The position numbers and the translations under genes were made by a program. 64,000 bases of DNA, from assembly GCA_958431815.1 (NCBI GenBank), contig CAUASB010000001.1:310001-374000 (forward strand), given 5' to 3'. Shown here piece after piece: positions 37,001 through 43,683 of this stretch. How positions within the stretch are numbered: position 1 is the stretch's first letter; every line of letters starts with the position of its first letter. The notes beneath the pieces are model-generated. The model had not been told where the DNA came from. It searched no databases and saw only the letters and a list, made by a program, of their open reading frames with translations. The DNA is from an uncultured Eggerthella sp. Lineage in GTDB: Bacteria > Actinomycetota > Coriobacteriia > Coriobacteriales > Eggerthellaceae.

Positions 37001-39704
37001 CCTCAGAGCCATACTCACCACCATGCTGAACAGGAGCATGAAGTTCCTCGCCAGTATCCTTTTCTACATACTTAACGGTATAGGGGAACGTGCCCTTGGT
37101 GTAGTACAGGTATACGTCCTTCACCTGGCCCTCTTCAGGAGTGAAAGCGGGGTCGGCAGAGTCGAAGGTGTAGCCCTCGAAATCGCGCTTCGCGCTGGCA
37201 GGATCGAATTCCTTATTGACTTGAACGGTAAGCTGCTCAGACGTCAGCTCCTTGCCGGAAGCCTTATCTACATGGTGGATGTTGACATTGGTCATCGAAT
37301 TGAGGTCGACTTCACCGTCAAGATGCCATGCATTGGTAGGTGCTTCGGGGTAGTCGGCGGCGCCATTAGCACAGTGGATGTAGGGGTTCCACGTAATGTC
37401 ATCGAGGTTGATACTGCCATTGGCGTTGAAACGCTCGATCTTCGAAAACGTTGCAAGGGTTTTCTGCTGGTAAGCGGTATTTCGCTGACCCTGCCAGTTC
37501 GGTGCCTTAACGTCGGACACCCATACCTTGCCAAGCGTAAACCAGCCATCTTTGTTGACGGCAAGGCCCAGCTCCTTTGCCTTAGCCCTTCCCTCGGCAG
37601 AAGAAGATAGATTAAGACCGTTGTACACAACCTTGGTGTACACATATACCCACGAACCCTTTTGGTCGTTGGTGGTAACGGTCACGTCCTTGCTGGCCAT
37701 ATGGCCTTCTTTGTCTACGGCATAAATGGTTACCTTACCAGGGTAAACACCCGTAGCCTTGCCCGTAACAGGGTCAATCTCAAGGATGGAAGAATCAGAA
37801 GAGCTCCACGTTACATCGCTTGTAAAGCCTTCAGGGGTATAGGTAGTATCGGTTCCAGCCGGAATGGAATCCTTGCCGGAAATGGACACCTTGATGATGT
37901 GATACGTCTTGGTGGCGTTGCTGTTCTTGTAGGCGCCCTTGCCCGTAATGGTTACGGTGATAGCACCCGGATTGATGAAATCGTTGGTGCTGTATGCAAG
38001 GTCGTAATCGGTGCCCTCGGTAAGCACAGCGCCGGTATCAGAATCGGTTACCGTAGGCGCCCACTTATGAGGGTTGCCGTCATAAACGCAATCCACTGGA
38101 TCGTCGGTGTTGAATTCCTGCTCGCCTACCGTCGGAACAACGATGGTAACTTCGCCTTGGAAGTCGTAGATCCATCCGCTGTTGGGCTTAACAACAACGG
38201 TGTATTTACCTGGCTTACTAAATTCTTCTGTGCTGTAATAGTACTGGCTGGCGTTTTCAATCTTCACGCCATCGCGATAGTACTCAAACGGATAGAATGA
38301 ACCGCTCGGCGCATCGGAAAGCTTGATTACCTTGCCCGTAGCATTATCGATAATGGAAGGAATCCAGAAGTGGTCCGCACCTGCAGCAACAGGATCAGGC
38401 TGCACCAGGGTGAAAGAGCGCTTGGTTACTGTAACGGTGAACTGCGCAGCGCCACTGTCTGCGGTATGCCACACTCCCTCGTTGTCGATATAGGCGCAAT
38501 AGATAATCGCATTTTTGCTTGAACCGTTGAATGCCCAATTGCTGGTAGCCGTAAGCGTAAGCGTCTTGTGATCGGCGCTTTCCTGCCAAGTAGAGAACAG
38601 GCCGTCACCGCCGTTCCAGAATTGAGGCGTGCCTTCACCGTTATAAGTAAGCGTGATGGTATCCGCCTGGGCAACAGATGTGGGGCCAGAAATTGCAGAA
38701 TTGGAATCGGAAAGCGTACTCAGGAACTCGTTACCCAGCATCTGCAGCTGCGCAGCATCGGATTCGCTTGCTTCTTCGGACTGACCGTCGGCGGCAGCTT
38801 CGTCCTGGGAGGTTTCGTTGCCGTTGGCCTCTTCGCTACCCTGCTGATCGCTGGATTCGCCAGACTCATCTGCGTTTTCAGCGGTGCTTTCCTGGTTGCC
38901 GGCGTCACCGGAAGCGGACTGGTTGTTGCCCGCATCGGCAGACGAATCGCTGCCGGCAGCCTGACCAGCTGCGGGCTGGCTAGCTGCAGGAGCTTGGGTT
39001 TCCGTCTTTTCGATGGGCGTGGTGTCGGCAGCAGGTTGAGCCTGTACCTGCTTTTCCGTAACCAGCTTGATGGATGCGCCCGTTGCCACATCGGCAGCAG
39101 CAACCGTGTAGACGCCGTTGCCATCAGCGGTAAGAGTGCTTTCCTTGCCCGAAACCTTCACCGTAACCTTGGTAAGGGTGTAGCCATTATCTGCCGCCAC
39201 GGTGAACTTGAAGGCGTTCTTCGTGGGCACCGTTACCTTGGTGGTGGGGGCAGCAATGGTCTGGCCCTGGTACTTGATGGAAGCATTGCCCAGGGAAAGT
39301 TTCACATCGGCCGTAGTTTTGGTTTCGGCCTTGGTGTCGGTTTTAGCGGCATCCTTGGCAGAAGAGCTGTCCGCCTTCGACCCATTGCTCTGCGTAGCCG
39401 CACTGGAGCCAGAGCTTGCCGAAGAAGAATCCGTTGCCTTGGTGGATTCCGCCTTCTTCGCGCTGGTGTCTTCCGTGCTCTTCTTCGCACTTGCAGAATC
39501 AGAATCGGCCTGCTGCTCGGCGGCGGCATCCGTATCTGCATAGGCATCCTTCGGGGCGTTCACCGGCACACCGAAGCCGAGCATAACCGTTGACATTGCC
39601 ACCGCTACGGCCTTGTGGCCCAGCGTGTAGTGCTCCGTCATGCTTTTTGCAGCCTTGCCGTTCTTTGCGTTTTCAGCGTTGTTGTTCGCGTTTTTGGCGC
39701 TCAT
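25074..39704 (-). CDS. Giant MBG-repeat surface adhesin, 4,876 residues
   Basis: Order of parts: a long charged N-terminus and signal segment (HKAVAVAMSTVMLGFG, about 30-55); a Ser/Thr/Ala/Asp-rich stalk (about 60-330); a Big_2-like domain (VTWSSSDSSILEIDPVTGKATG, near 620); MucBP-like repeats (TVKYVEKDTGEEL and YTVNYYVNG, about 800-1000); then roughly 45 MBG-type Ig-like repeats (about 1005-4735), each with a YDG or YNG core such as KVYDGTPLT. A Pro/Thr/Gly linker, a membrane span (FYIILGMILSGIYGLGVMF, near 4,820) and a basic cytosolic tail follow. There is no LPXTG. Alternating repeat types (YDGTxLT and YDGxEHKWAPVV) recur as pairs. ATG at 39704 has GAGG eight nt upstream. It should reach far from the cell and mediate adhesion. 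The frame is intact throughout. Confidence 0.9.
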   Translation of the reverse strand: MSAKNANNNAENAKNGKAAKSMTEHYTLGHKAVAVAMSTVMLGFGVPVNAPKDAYADTDAAAEQQADSDSASAKKSTEDTSAKKAESTKATDSSSASSGSSAATQSNGSKADSSSAKDAAKTDTKAETKTTADVKLSLGNASIKYQGQTIAAPTTKVTVPTKNAFKFTVAADNGYTLTKVTVKVSGKESTLTADGNGVYTVAAADVATGASIKLVTEKQVQAQPAADTTPIEKTETQAPAASQPAAGQAAGSDSSADAGNNQSASGDAGNQESTAENADESGESSDQQGSEEANGNETSQDEAAADGQSEEASESDAAQLQMLGNEFLSTLSDSNSAISGPTSVAQADTITLTYNGEGTPQFWNGGDGLFSTWQESADHKTLTLTATSNWAFNGSSKNAIIYCAYIDNEGVWHTADSGAAQFTVTVTKRSFTLVQPDPVAAGADHFWIPSIIDNATGKVIKLSDAPSGSFYPFEYYRDGVKIENASQYYYSTEEFSKPGKYTVVVKPNSGWIYDFQGEVTIVVPTVGEQEFNTDDPVDCVYDGNPHKWAPTVTDSDTGAVLTEGTDYDLAYSTNDFINPGAITVTITGKGAYKNSNATKTYHIIKVSISGKDSIPAGTDTTYTPEGFTSDVTWSSSDSSILEIDPVTGKATGVYPGKVTIYAVDKEGHMASKDVTVTTNDQKGSWVYVYTKVVYNGLNLSSSAEGRAKAKELGLAVNKDGWFTLGKVWVSDVKAPNWQGQRNTAYQQKTLATFSKIERFNANGSINLDDITWNPYIHCANGAADYPEAPTNAWHLDGEVDLNSMTNVNIHHVDKASGKELTSEQLTVQVNKEFDPASAKRDFEGYTFDSADPAFTPEEGQVKDVYLYYTKGTFPYTVKYVEKDTGEELHAPVQHGGEYGSEVTEDALDIQGYDVDAAQKTLKIGTDGNEITFYYTKKAVDYTVNYYVNGTTDKVQDSQTISGRTYGETVTADQPSVGGYTLVPGQNPTITLSEDTHEINVYYYKNVALTANSDTKTYDGMEKSVSGFTGAPSDADFSSISVGAKGTDADTYPAQFPEGTKGTVDGTGKYIVTDTTDGQLVINPVKDEVVVTIKGNTDSQKYDGTEKSVSGYNVESISNSALAASDVALKSGVSASAKGTDANTYYMGLNSESFQLTGKAAKNFENVKFEVEDGHLDIAKRDMTLTSGSDEKVYDGTPLTKKEVTASGDGFADGEGADYTYTGSRTEVGESDNTFGYTLKSNTKASNYNIETKPGTLKVTPMTDTVTVVIAGKSGNETYDGTTKSLSGYDVKSIKINGEATSLYSEKDFVYTGGDADVAQGTDADTYDMSLTAAMFKNQNGNFKNVEFQIENGQLVISPRPVTLTSASDSKPYDGTPLTNNQVTVGGKGFVEGQGATYNVTGSQTLVGSSNNTFDYTLNNGTLAKNYNITKAEGTLTVTNRDAKYEITVEANSNESTYNGKDQSLTGLKSTTFTVDGHTYTVSGLEASSGNVKNVGEYPVSITGTPVVKDAAGNDVTSEFKVNTKSGTFKINQRKVTLTSGSDKKVYDGTALTNSTVTASGDGFADGEGATYSVTGSQTDVGTSNNDFTYALNEGTLVSNYTIETKPGTLEVTPVTDKVTVTIQGATKTETYDGKEKSASGYTTTVNGSSLYNDKDFAFSGTAEVKDTDFKDGGYAMGLAAGQFENTSKNFTNVEFVVYDGSLVISKRAVTVKSESHDFTYNGQAQTWPNASCDDDVFNAQTNGLTATGSVTNVGDVKKNAISYNWNEGCSADNFTITPEEGTLTVSPVQDEVTVTIKGHKGGGVYSGSEQTVEGYDFESSNGLYKPSDFTFSGSAVVKGTDFKDGGYAMGLDAGQFKNTSKNFVKVTFKVEDGQLNIAQRKVALKSEGHTWTYTGETFTLPNVSGWQQSGDEGFVTGEVSDVTATGSVKNVGDEQTNAITWTNGANYKASNYEISKEEGTLKVEAGNDIRNYVTLTPADVTATYDGKDHSAGIAKAEDKNGGQLTIEYSADGQNWTTNPADITAKNVNDSRNGESGKNAKVQVRVSSKNYTGYVTGEESITITKRVVSLSSATDSKPYDGTPLTRTEVTVTGDGFADREVTKVEATGTVTNVAEGTVNNTIVYTTGDGFDGDNYSISKTEGKLNITPGTGIANKVTLDTASLGHLYDGTAHKLPASNAKASDDSPLVIEYSVDGKSWTKDPSTITAVNVRDSKKVQVRVSSTNFSDTVMGEAQLNVIPRRVTVTSQTASKVYDGTPLTKPEVTVGANLFLSDEVTNVRATGTVTNVSEGTVTNTIAYDTTSKFIAENYNIVKTEGALSITGQSIVPDPDHPDTYKGVTINDPSDSVYDGKDHKWTPEVKDVNGKALTEGTDYTVSYDTTDFVDANTITVTITGKGNYSGTATKTYKITPAPLKVTTPSASKVYDGTPLTAKKGTAENIEGLVNGETATVKASGSQTEVGTSNNTYEGIEWGTAKESNYTITSANEGILNVTPKSIADEEHGMNVGMLESVTYNGLEQAQKPEVKDGSTTLVEGKDYDLSYSNNVTDAGTVTVTVTGKGNYAGSVDRTYQILPAPLAVTTPTTSKVYDGTALTAEGSIDGFVNNETADFTTTGSQTAVGSSTNTYAINWTGSAKQSNYTISETLGTLTVSEYGDEVVAAAVGGTYTYDGKAHGATVQVSGLPAGYTVKEASSDAAATDVTEEDVTANVDHLVIVNAAGEDVTSKLKITKTPGTIKVNPATLTVTTPSASMPYNGSALTAEGKVSGFVNNEDATFTTTGSQTLVGTSENTYRIDWNGTAKQSNYTVDEHLGTLEVTKNQAAVVIVPQGGTKVYDGTALTSTGATAYGLPAGYTVSATTAGAQVDAGNSLATIASYTITDGSGKDVTDQFGNVSTGSANLTVTKRPVTLTSQGGTWTYDGNAHKNEAVEVSSGENEGFVDGQGFDYSNFASITAVGTVANTFEYKAKNGTKAENYEVKVATQNLVVEAKSIDPSVEASMSVDSPSDVIYDAKEHKWAPVVKDGDKALVEGTDYTVTYPDGQDFTNVKGAITATITGMGNYKGAVNRTYQITPASVKLESNTHEFTYNGTYQSDDEVKVSGADALFKSQVDGLMATGKVKDVAEGKVPNTIAYTWKDGFTSSNYKVETTTGELSVKAKDITPSEEAGMAVNDPSDIVYDGNEHKWVPEVKDGNKVLVEGSDYTVAYNKTDFTNVTGDIKVTITGIGNYAGTVEKHYQITKRDVVVASGSDSKVYDGNALTSPDAFAVGYYDFVKGDVTSVGATGTITMPGSVTNDINIAWANDTVATNYNVTLQPGTLTVSAKSITGKDMTVGTLPDVTYNGTEQIQKPEVKDGNNTLTEVTDYDLSFSDDVTNVGTVTVTVTGKGGYTGSTQVTYRINPAVLTVNTPSMSKAYDGTALTAEGSISGFVNNETATFTTTGSQTTVGSSANTYSIDWNGTAKQSNYQINETVGQLTVTESENEVVVTTTGGTFTYDGQPHGATVAVTNLPAGYTAQATSNASATDVNGEGIAATADNLVIYNTNGEDVTDKLNVKRIDGAIKVLPKELSVTTPDASKVYDGEALTAEGSITGFVPGEEATFATTGSQTDEGDSQNTYSLVWDGNAKESNYTVTEKLGTLHVSRQTINPEDPENPQTYDGAQVNYPQDVTYDGQEHKWAPTVTNKKGVELVEGTDYTVSYDKSNFTDVTGDILVTITGIGNYSGSVTRTYKINPATYYVVTDGASKTYDGSELTAPGRVVGLVNGEEVAFETTGSQTEVGSSANNYSLKFSKSAKESNYTHGTDTIGLLKVDAAKAEGNITLEGAPASKTYDGSPLEAGVAQASASAEGNDVTIEYSTDGVRWTTDPSTITATDVADSTTVQLRASSPKNYEGYVYGSEALTITKRSVNLASESGSKAFDGTPLTKTEVSGWQQQGDEGFVTGEVDNVRATGSVTYVSDGEVTNTIAYDTKEGFKEGNYTVAKAEGTLHITGQSINPGDGDSYQGIQISDPSNVEYDGQQHIWSPVVTDKNGNVLTEGVDYTVAYPEGQDFTNVTGNITATITGIGNYTGTVKKSYQVTPKELTVNTESATKVYDGTPLTAPGHIEGLVGSETATVNTPSSQTAVGSTFNFATSIVWGTAQERNYTWKIGEVGTLTVTAQSIVPDPENPDSYKGITISDPEDAVYDGAEHKWAPVVKDANGNVLTEGVDYDVTYKQGQDFTNVTGAIEATITGKGNYTGTATKSYQVTPKALTVNTDSASKVYDGTALTAGGSIEGLVGSETATVKTSKSQTEVGSTANDEYTIAWGSAKQSNYTVNNGMFGTLTVTGQSINPGDDGSYKGITISDPANVTYDGTEHKWAPVVKDANGKILTEGTDYTVVYPDGQDFTNVTGNITATITGIGNYTGTVKKSYQVTPAQLTVNTDGATATYNGTALTAGGSVEGLVGNETATVKTSKSQTDVGSTANDAYTIEWGTAQSRNYTVNDGTFGTLAVTPAPIQIKTESANKVYDGTALTAGGQLTGLVNGETATFTVTGSQTAVGSSTNTYTLEWNGTAKQSNYTIESVETGTLTVTESEDQIVVTTTGGTFTYDGQAHGATVSVGALPAGYSVKVAQSSASATNVAEGEVAATADNLVIVNAQGEEVTSKLNIVKVDGSIQIVPAEFTVTTGSAQKQYDGTALTNSELQIAGLVGDEKVTARTTGSQTEVGSSANTYEIDWGNTDSANYTIAAENLGTLTVTEVPAPVVPPVTPGTSTTPTNGTTPGGTNPASGNPVLNNVARALEGNFNAITGNNESAANVAAGEQIYDEENPLGTTYEDVCWVHFYIILGMILSGIYGLGVMFRRLNHTRKLRNDMNDVMGDGDGKDAEKAPTPSSNPAGMEA
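25510..36690 (-). repeat. Coding array of about 45 MBG-type Ig-like units
   Basis: Units of about 70-100 codons diverge enough to be stable. The best conserved groups are near the C-terminal side, where pairs such as VNTDSASKVYDGTALTAGG and ISDPANVTYDGTEHKWAPVV recur several times, suggesting expansion by duplication of two-domain blocks. Confidence 0.8.
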
Positions 39705-39761
39705 AACATTCACCTCGTCAATCGTAGCGGGCTCTTCGCCGCGATTGGTATTACCTTACAT

Positions 39762-39827
39762 GCCTGCGTTTGCAGGCCAGCCCCACCGCCTTCACCTGCG
39801 GTTTTATCAGGCTTTGGCACAGGGGCT
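39762..39827 (-). promoter_or_regulatory. Candidate structured leader of the adhesin mRNA
   Basis: On the minus strand the leader forms AGCCCC (39822-39827) paired with GGGGCT (39779-39784), enclosing a hairpin ACCGC-AGGTGAAG-GCGGT, followed by the hairpin GCCTGC-AAAC-GCAGGC. The end lies about 60 nt before the start codon. I could not fit it to a cyclic-di-GMP or other riboswitch consensus. Confidence 0.35.
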
Positions 39828-40164
39828 ACCTTACTGTTGTCCTAACTTTCTTAGCATACTATTTTGCTGCTATGTTTTAAGTAACATTTCAAGTAATTTG
39901 CACATTCCTTTATTCGCGCTGACCTGCCGTTACTTACCACGGGCATTGCCTGGTGCTCCGATGGGAAATCACAATTCGCACAAGGCGTTAGCCCTCCCCC
40001 ATCGCCGCCGCTTTACTGCGCTTTTCGGACGGGTTCCGGCACCCTGATTTTCGCGCATTATGCGCATCAGTTCCGCACCACAACCCCACCCCAAAGCGGG
40101 GGCAAACGGGTTATTGCTGCGGTTCTGATGCTCGGGGACCCCCACGCGGGCGTATACTCGACTA
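39828..40164. other. Divergent region between adhesin and transglutaminase genes
   Basis: Apart from the adhesin leader and a -10 box at 40153, I see an AT-rich section near 39840-39920 likely to hold the adhesin promoter, but no clear hexamer pair. Confidence 0.4.
40153..40158 (+). promoter_or_regulatory. Possible -10 box of the transglutaminase gene
   Basis: TATACT ends six nt before the ATG at 40165. Transcription would begin at or next to the start codon, so the mRNA may be leaderless, which agrees with the absence of a ribosome site. Confidence 0.35.
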
Positions 40165-41094
40165 ATGCTTGCTCATTTGCTAGACAGAGCGCCTCGATTC
40201 ATAGCTGTAATTGTTACGGTCTGGCTACTGGCTTGCTTAAGCGCCCTTTCAGGGTGCGGCAGCTCCGAAGAAGCAAGCGGCGCAAGCTTCACGCCAGCAA
40301 CGTCTATCGCCGGCGCATCCTTTCACAAAAACGCAGCCAAAGGCAGCAACGGCGCCTTGGTGGACACTTCCGCCACCTCGGAGGGATACGTGGCCGCCTC
40401 GGCAACCAGCTCTTCGCGCCTGAAGTTCCAGGTAACCTGCGGCGGGCAAAGCGCCACGTACGACCTGTCCCAAAACGGCACCGCCATCGTGTGCCCCCTT
40501 ACCTACGGCAACGGAACCTACACCTTCCGCGTAATGCAGAACACTTCGGGCAATAACTATGTAGAGCTGTACAGCACCAGCGCCACCGTTTCGATTGCCA
40601 ACGAGTTCGACCCTTACCTGCGTCCCAACGTGTTCTGCAGCTATTCCGAAAGCAGCGCCTGCGTTGCCAAAGCACGCGAATTGGTTGCCGGTGCCACCAA
40701 CCAGGGCGAAGCGGTGAAGGCAATCTGCTCGTACATTGTCGACAACATCAAATACGACGACGCCAAAGCCGAAAAGCTGAAGAACGCCACCGGCTACGTG
40801 CCCAACCCCGACGATACGCTTTCCTCGGGCACGGGAATCTGCTTCGACTACGCCAGCCTGGGCGCCGCCATGCTGCGCAGCCAGGGCATCCCCGCGCAAA
40901 TCGTTACCGGTTACGTTTCGCCCGACAACATCTACCACGCCTGGATCATGGTGTACATCGACGGCACCTGGAAAAGCGCGCAGTTCAAGGTAGACCCGAA
41001 CACCTGGAGCCGCGTGGACCTCACCTTCGCCGCCAGCAGCGGGAACAGCAACGTAGGCGACGGCAAGAACTACACCGACCGCTACGTGTATTAA
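40165..41094 (+). CDS. Transglutaminase-like lipoprotein
   Basis: The 309-residue protein has a lipoprotein signal with Cys in ALSGCGSSEE (about residue 31), a beta-rich middle, and a C-terminal transglutaminase-like cysteine protease fold: catalytic Cys in SSGTGICFDYASLGAAMLRSQGIPAQ, His in NIYHAWIMVY, and Asp in FKVDPNTW. Such exported proteins act as peptidases or cross-linkers on surface proteins or wall peptides. It is divergent from the adhesin gene, so processing or cross-linking the adhesin is an attractive but untested idea. The only in-frame start that keeps the signal peptide is 40165. Confidence 0.85.
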   Translation: MLAHLLDRAPRFIAVIVTVWLLACLSALSGCGSSEEASGASFTPATSIAGASFHKNAAKGSNGALVDTSATSEGYVAASATSSSRLKFQVTCGGQSATYDLSQNGTAIVCPLTYGNGTYTFRVMQNTSGNNYVELYSTSATVSIANEFDPYLRPNVFCSYSESSACVAKARELVAGATNQGEAVKAICSYIVDNIKYDDAKAEKLKNATGYVPNPDDTLSSGTGICFDYASLGAAMLRSQGIPAQIVTGYVSPDNIYHAWIMVYIDGTWKSAQFKVDPNTWSRVDLTFAASSGNSNVGDGKNYTDRYVY

Positions 41095-41342
41095 AGCTGC
41101 CCGGCCGTTTGGCAAAGCTGCCCTGCCGCGATGCCAAACCGCCGCAAAACCAGCCTAAGTCAGACGGCGCATCGTACTTTTGGGCCTCTTTTTGCCAACG
41201 AGCCTGCCGTTTTCAACGCAAACGCCCAAACGAAAGCAACGAATCGTATAAACGAGCTGGAAATACGCAGCAAATGACGCTCCCCCGTCGTTTTCCGTGC
41301 AACAATAGGCAAAGAACTCTTTACCAACATCAAGGGGAAGTT

Positions 41343-42394
41343 ATGGCAGAGAAACAACTGGAAAGCAGCGCCGTAAGCGCTTTCTGTACCAGCGTGGCAA
41401 CCATGCTGGCAGCAGGCGTGCAAACAGACGAAGCCGTGCACATGCTTTCAGAAAACCGCGAGCAGTCGCCCTTCAAGCGCGTATGCGACACGGTGTACGC
41501 CAAACTCGCTGAAGGCCTGGACCTGGCAGAATCGATGGAAGCGACCGGGGCCTTCCCTGCATACGCCGTAGAAATGGTGCGCGTGGGCGAACGCTCCGGC
41601 CGCACCGAGCGCGTGCTGCGCAGTCTGGGACGCTACTACGAAAGCGAGCGCCGCTCGTTTGCCAAGCTGCAGAGCTCGGTAGGCTACCCGGCCGCCTTGC
41701 TGTGCATCATGAGCATCATCTTGCTGTTCACGGTAATTGTTATCCTGCCTATCTTCACCAGCACCTACGACGATATGTCTGGATCGCTTACCTCCGGTTC
41801 GTTTAGCATGGTGGGCGCTTCCATGATCATCGGCTACGTGGCCCTTGCCATTGTGCTGGTTGCCACGGTGTGCGCCGTTATCATCTCGATCCTTACCCAC
41901 AGCGAATCGGGCCGCGCGCGCGTTACTTCGCTCATGCGCAAGTTCCCCGCCACCAGCCAGGCAATGTACCAGCTGGCGCTTTCCCGCTTCACCAACGCCC
42001 TTGCCGCGTTCGTGGCTTCCGGCGTGCAGGAAGAGCAGGCACTGCGCCAGGCAATGGCCACTGTCGACCACCCCGAGCTTGCCGCCAAGCTCGACAACAC
42101 CCTGGCCAGCATGATCGACTTGGACAACCCCGAAGCCTGGGCCAGGCAATCGTAGAAAACGAAGTGTTCGAGCCCGCTTACGGCCGCATGCTTTTGATGG
42201 GCACCCGCTCTGGTTCTTCTGACGAAGTGCTGGCGCACCTTTCCGACATCTTCTTCGAAGACGCAAACGCCCAGATCGACAGCGCAGTAGACAGCGTAGA
42301 GCCCGCCCTTGCCGCCTTCCTTACCGTGGCCGTGGGCGCAACGCTCATCGCGGTGATGCTTCCCCTTATCGGCATCATGGGCTCCATCGCATAA
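41343..42394 (+). pseudogene. PilC/GspF-type inner-membrane protein, frameshifted
   Basis: The ATG at 41343 has AGGGG upstream. The frame encodes a T2SSF domain (FCTSVATMLAAGVQTDEAV to FPAYAVEMVRVGERSGRTERVL), two membrane spans and half of a second T2SSF domain, then stops at 42153 after NPEAWARQS. The continuation is in another frame to 42394: GQAIVENEVF, MLLMGTRSGSSDEVLAHL, and a last span FLTVAVGATLIAVMLPLIG. Adding one C near 42136 (GAAGCC to GAAGCCC) restores EALGQAIVENEVF and a 350-residue protein. Either the gene is truncated, the base was lost in sequencing, or expression is switched by slippage. It is the first gene of the pilus-like cluster. Confidence 0.85.
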
Positions 42395-42406
42395 GAAGGC
42401 GATCGC

Positions 42407-42733
42407 ATGTTTCACGAGATAACCGACAGCGAGCTGGCACGGCGCCGCAAGGTGCGCATCATCGTGGTGTGCTGCCTGGTGGTGGTTGCCGTGCTTGCCT
42501 GCCTTGCCTATTCCGCAGCGCAGGCCAACGCCCGCGAACAGGGCGCGGCGGCCCTGCACGACTCCATCATCAGCGCCGCCAAGCAGTGCTGCGCCATCGA
42601 AGGCAGCTACCCCTCTTCGCTTGAGCATTTGGAGCAGGATTATGGCCTTTCCATCAACCACGACGAATACGTGGTTTCCTACGAAAGCTTCGCCGACAAC
42701 ATCATGCCCACCGTGGTGGTGACGCCCAAATGA
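42407..42733 (+). CDS. Small pilin-like protein 1 of the PilT cluster
   Basis: The 108-residue protein has a basic N-terminus (ELARRRKVRI), one long membrane helix (VVCCLVVVAVLACLAYSAAQ) and a soluble domain with EGSYPSSLEHLEQDYGL and a final beta-like YVVSYESFADNIMPTVVVTP. That layout resembles minor type IV pilins, but no prepilin peptidase site (G followed by FTLIE) is present. Its stop overlaps the next start by four bases (ATGA), so the two are translationally coupled. Role in the pilus-like complex is inferred from position. Confidence 0.75.
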   Translation: MFHEITDSELARRRKVRIIVVCCLVVVAVLACLAYSAAQANAREQGAAALHDSIISAAKQCCAIEGSYPSSLEHLEQDYGLSINHDEYVVSYESFADNIMPTVVVTPK

Positions 42734-43278
42734 GCAACCACGACCATCTTGACTCCGTCGAGGAAACAGACCGCATAAACGCCATTTCGGCTATTGCCGG
42801 GCTTGACCTTAAAGGGAAGAAACCTTCACGCATCAAGCAGGTGTTTTCACCCCTTATCCTGGGCGTGTTCTTCGCGGCGCTGCTCTTGGCGCTGATATCG
42901 GGCGTTTTGGTGTACAAGTACATCACCGACACGCAAACGCACGACAACACCGCCCGCGAAGGCGTGGGCCTTATCACGAACGTGGTGCGCGCCAACGATG
43001 CGCATGAAACCATCGCCGCTGGCACCGGTCCTGAAGGCCGTTCGCTTGTGGTGCTGGAAACGCTTGATTCCGGTTCGTACGAAACCCGTTACTACCTGTA
43101 CCAGGGCAAGATCCTGCAGGAATACAGCCTGGCGGGAACCCCTTATACGCCTGAAAAGGCCAGCGAGGTAATCGATTCCAACACCTTCGAATTCTCGTAC
43201 AGCCATGGGCTTTTGAGCGTTACCACCGATGAAGGCACTTCCGAAGTTGCCCTCCGATCCATGCAAGGAGGCAACTAA
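42730..43278 (+). CDS. DUF4860-like one-TM protein of the PilT cluster
   Basis: The 182-residue protein has about 38 cytosolic residues, one membrane helix (PLILGVFFAALLLALISGVLVYKYI) and a beta-rich domain (GRSLVVLETLDSGSYETRYYLYQGKILQEYS). The length and order resemble DUF4860 proteins seen beside pilus genes in related bacteria; that is memory of the family, not a search. It overlaps both neighbours by a few bases, a tight operon. Confidence 0.72.
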   Translation: MSNHDHLDSVEETDRINAISAIAGLDLKGKKPSRIKQVFSPLILGVFFAALLLALISGVLVYKYITDTQTHDNTAREGVGLITNVVRANDAHETIAAGTGPEGRSLVVLETLDSGSYETRYYLYQGKILQEYSLAGTPYTPEKASEVIDSNTFEFSYSHGLLSVTTDEGTSEVALRSMQGGN

Positions 43279-43682
43279 TGGCCGCACAGAAACAAGGGAA
43301 AACCTCGTGGACGGGCACGGCGTTCATGGTTGAAGCGCTGGTGCTGCTGTTCTTCCTGGTGGCGTCGCTTGCCGTGTTCACGCAGCTGTTCGCCTATTCC
43401 GCAAACGGTGCAAAGGAGGCGCAGCGCATCACGCAGGCAACCGAGCTTGCGCAGAACGCCGCCGAGGAATTCTCCGCAAACCCGCAGGCCGTAGCCGCGG
43501 GGCAAACGGTGGGTCTGGGCGCCGCCCAAAGCGAAGGCGCCGATAGCTTCACCGTTTCGTGCGACGTTTCGGACGAAGCTCAGGGGCACGGTACCTACTA
43601 CACCGCGCACATCACCGTAACCGATAGCGAAGGCGAAGCCTATGCACTCGATGCCTCGCGCTACATGGAAGGGGTGAACTAG
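43278..43682 (+). CDS. Pseudopilin-like protein 2 of the PilT cluster
   Basis: The 134-residue protein reads TGTAFMVEALVLLFFLVASLAV near its N-terminus, close to the PilV/type IV pilin pattern in which Glu sits fifth after cleavage and is followed by a hydrophobic helix. The canonical Gly before a Phe/Met is degenerate. The rest is a small polar domain ending in YALDASRYMEGVN. Its start overlaps the previous stop. It is a good candidate for a minor pilin. Confidence 0.75.
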   Translation: MAAQKQGKTSWTGTAFMVEALVLLFFLVASLAVFTQLFAYSANGAKEAQRITQATELAQNAAEEFSANPQAVAAGQTVGLGAAQSEGADSFTVSCDVSDEAQGHGTYYTAHITVTDSEGEAYALDASRYMEGVN

Positions 43683-43683
43683 C

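Noticed and set aside
39762..39827. Class I cyclic-di-GMP riboswitch.
   Set aside because: Contains AAAGCC but lacks the GCAAACC segment, GNRA tetraloop helix and receptor in the right order.
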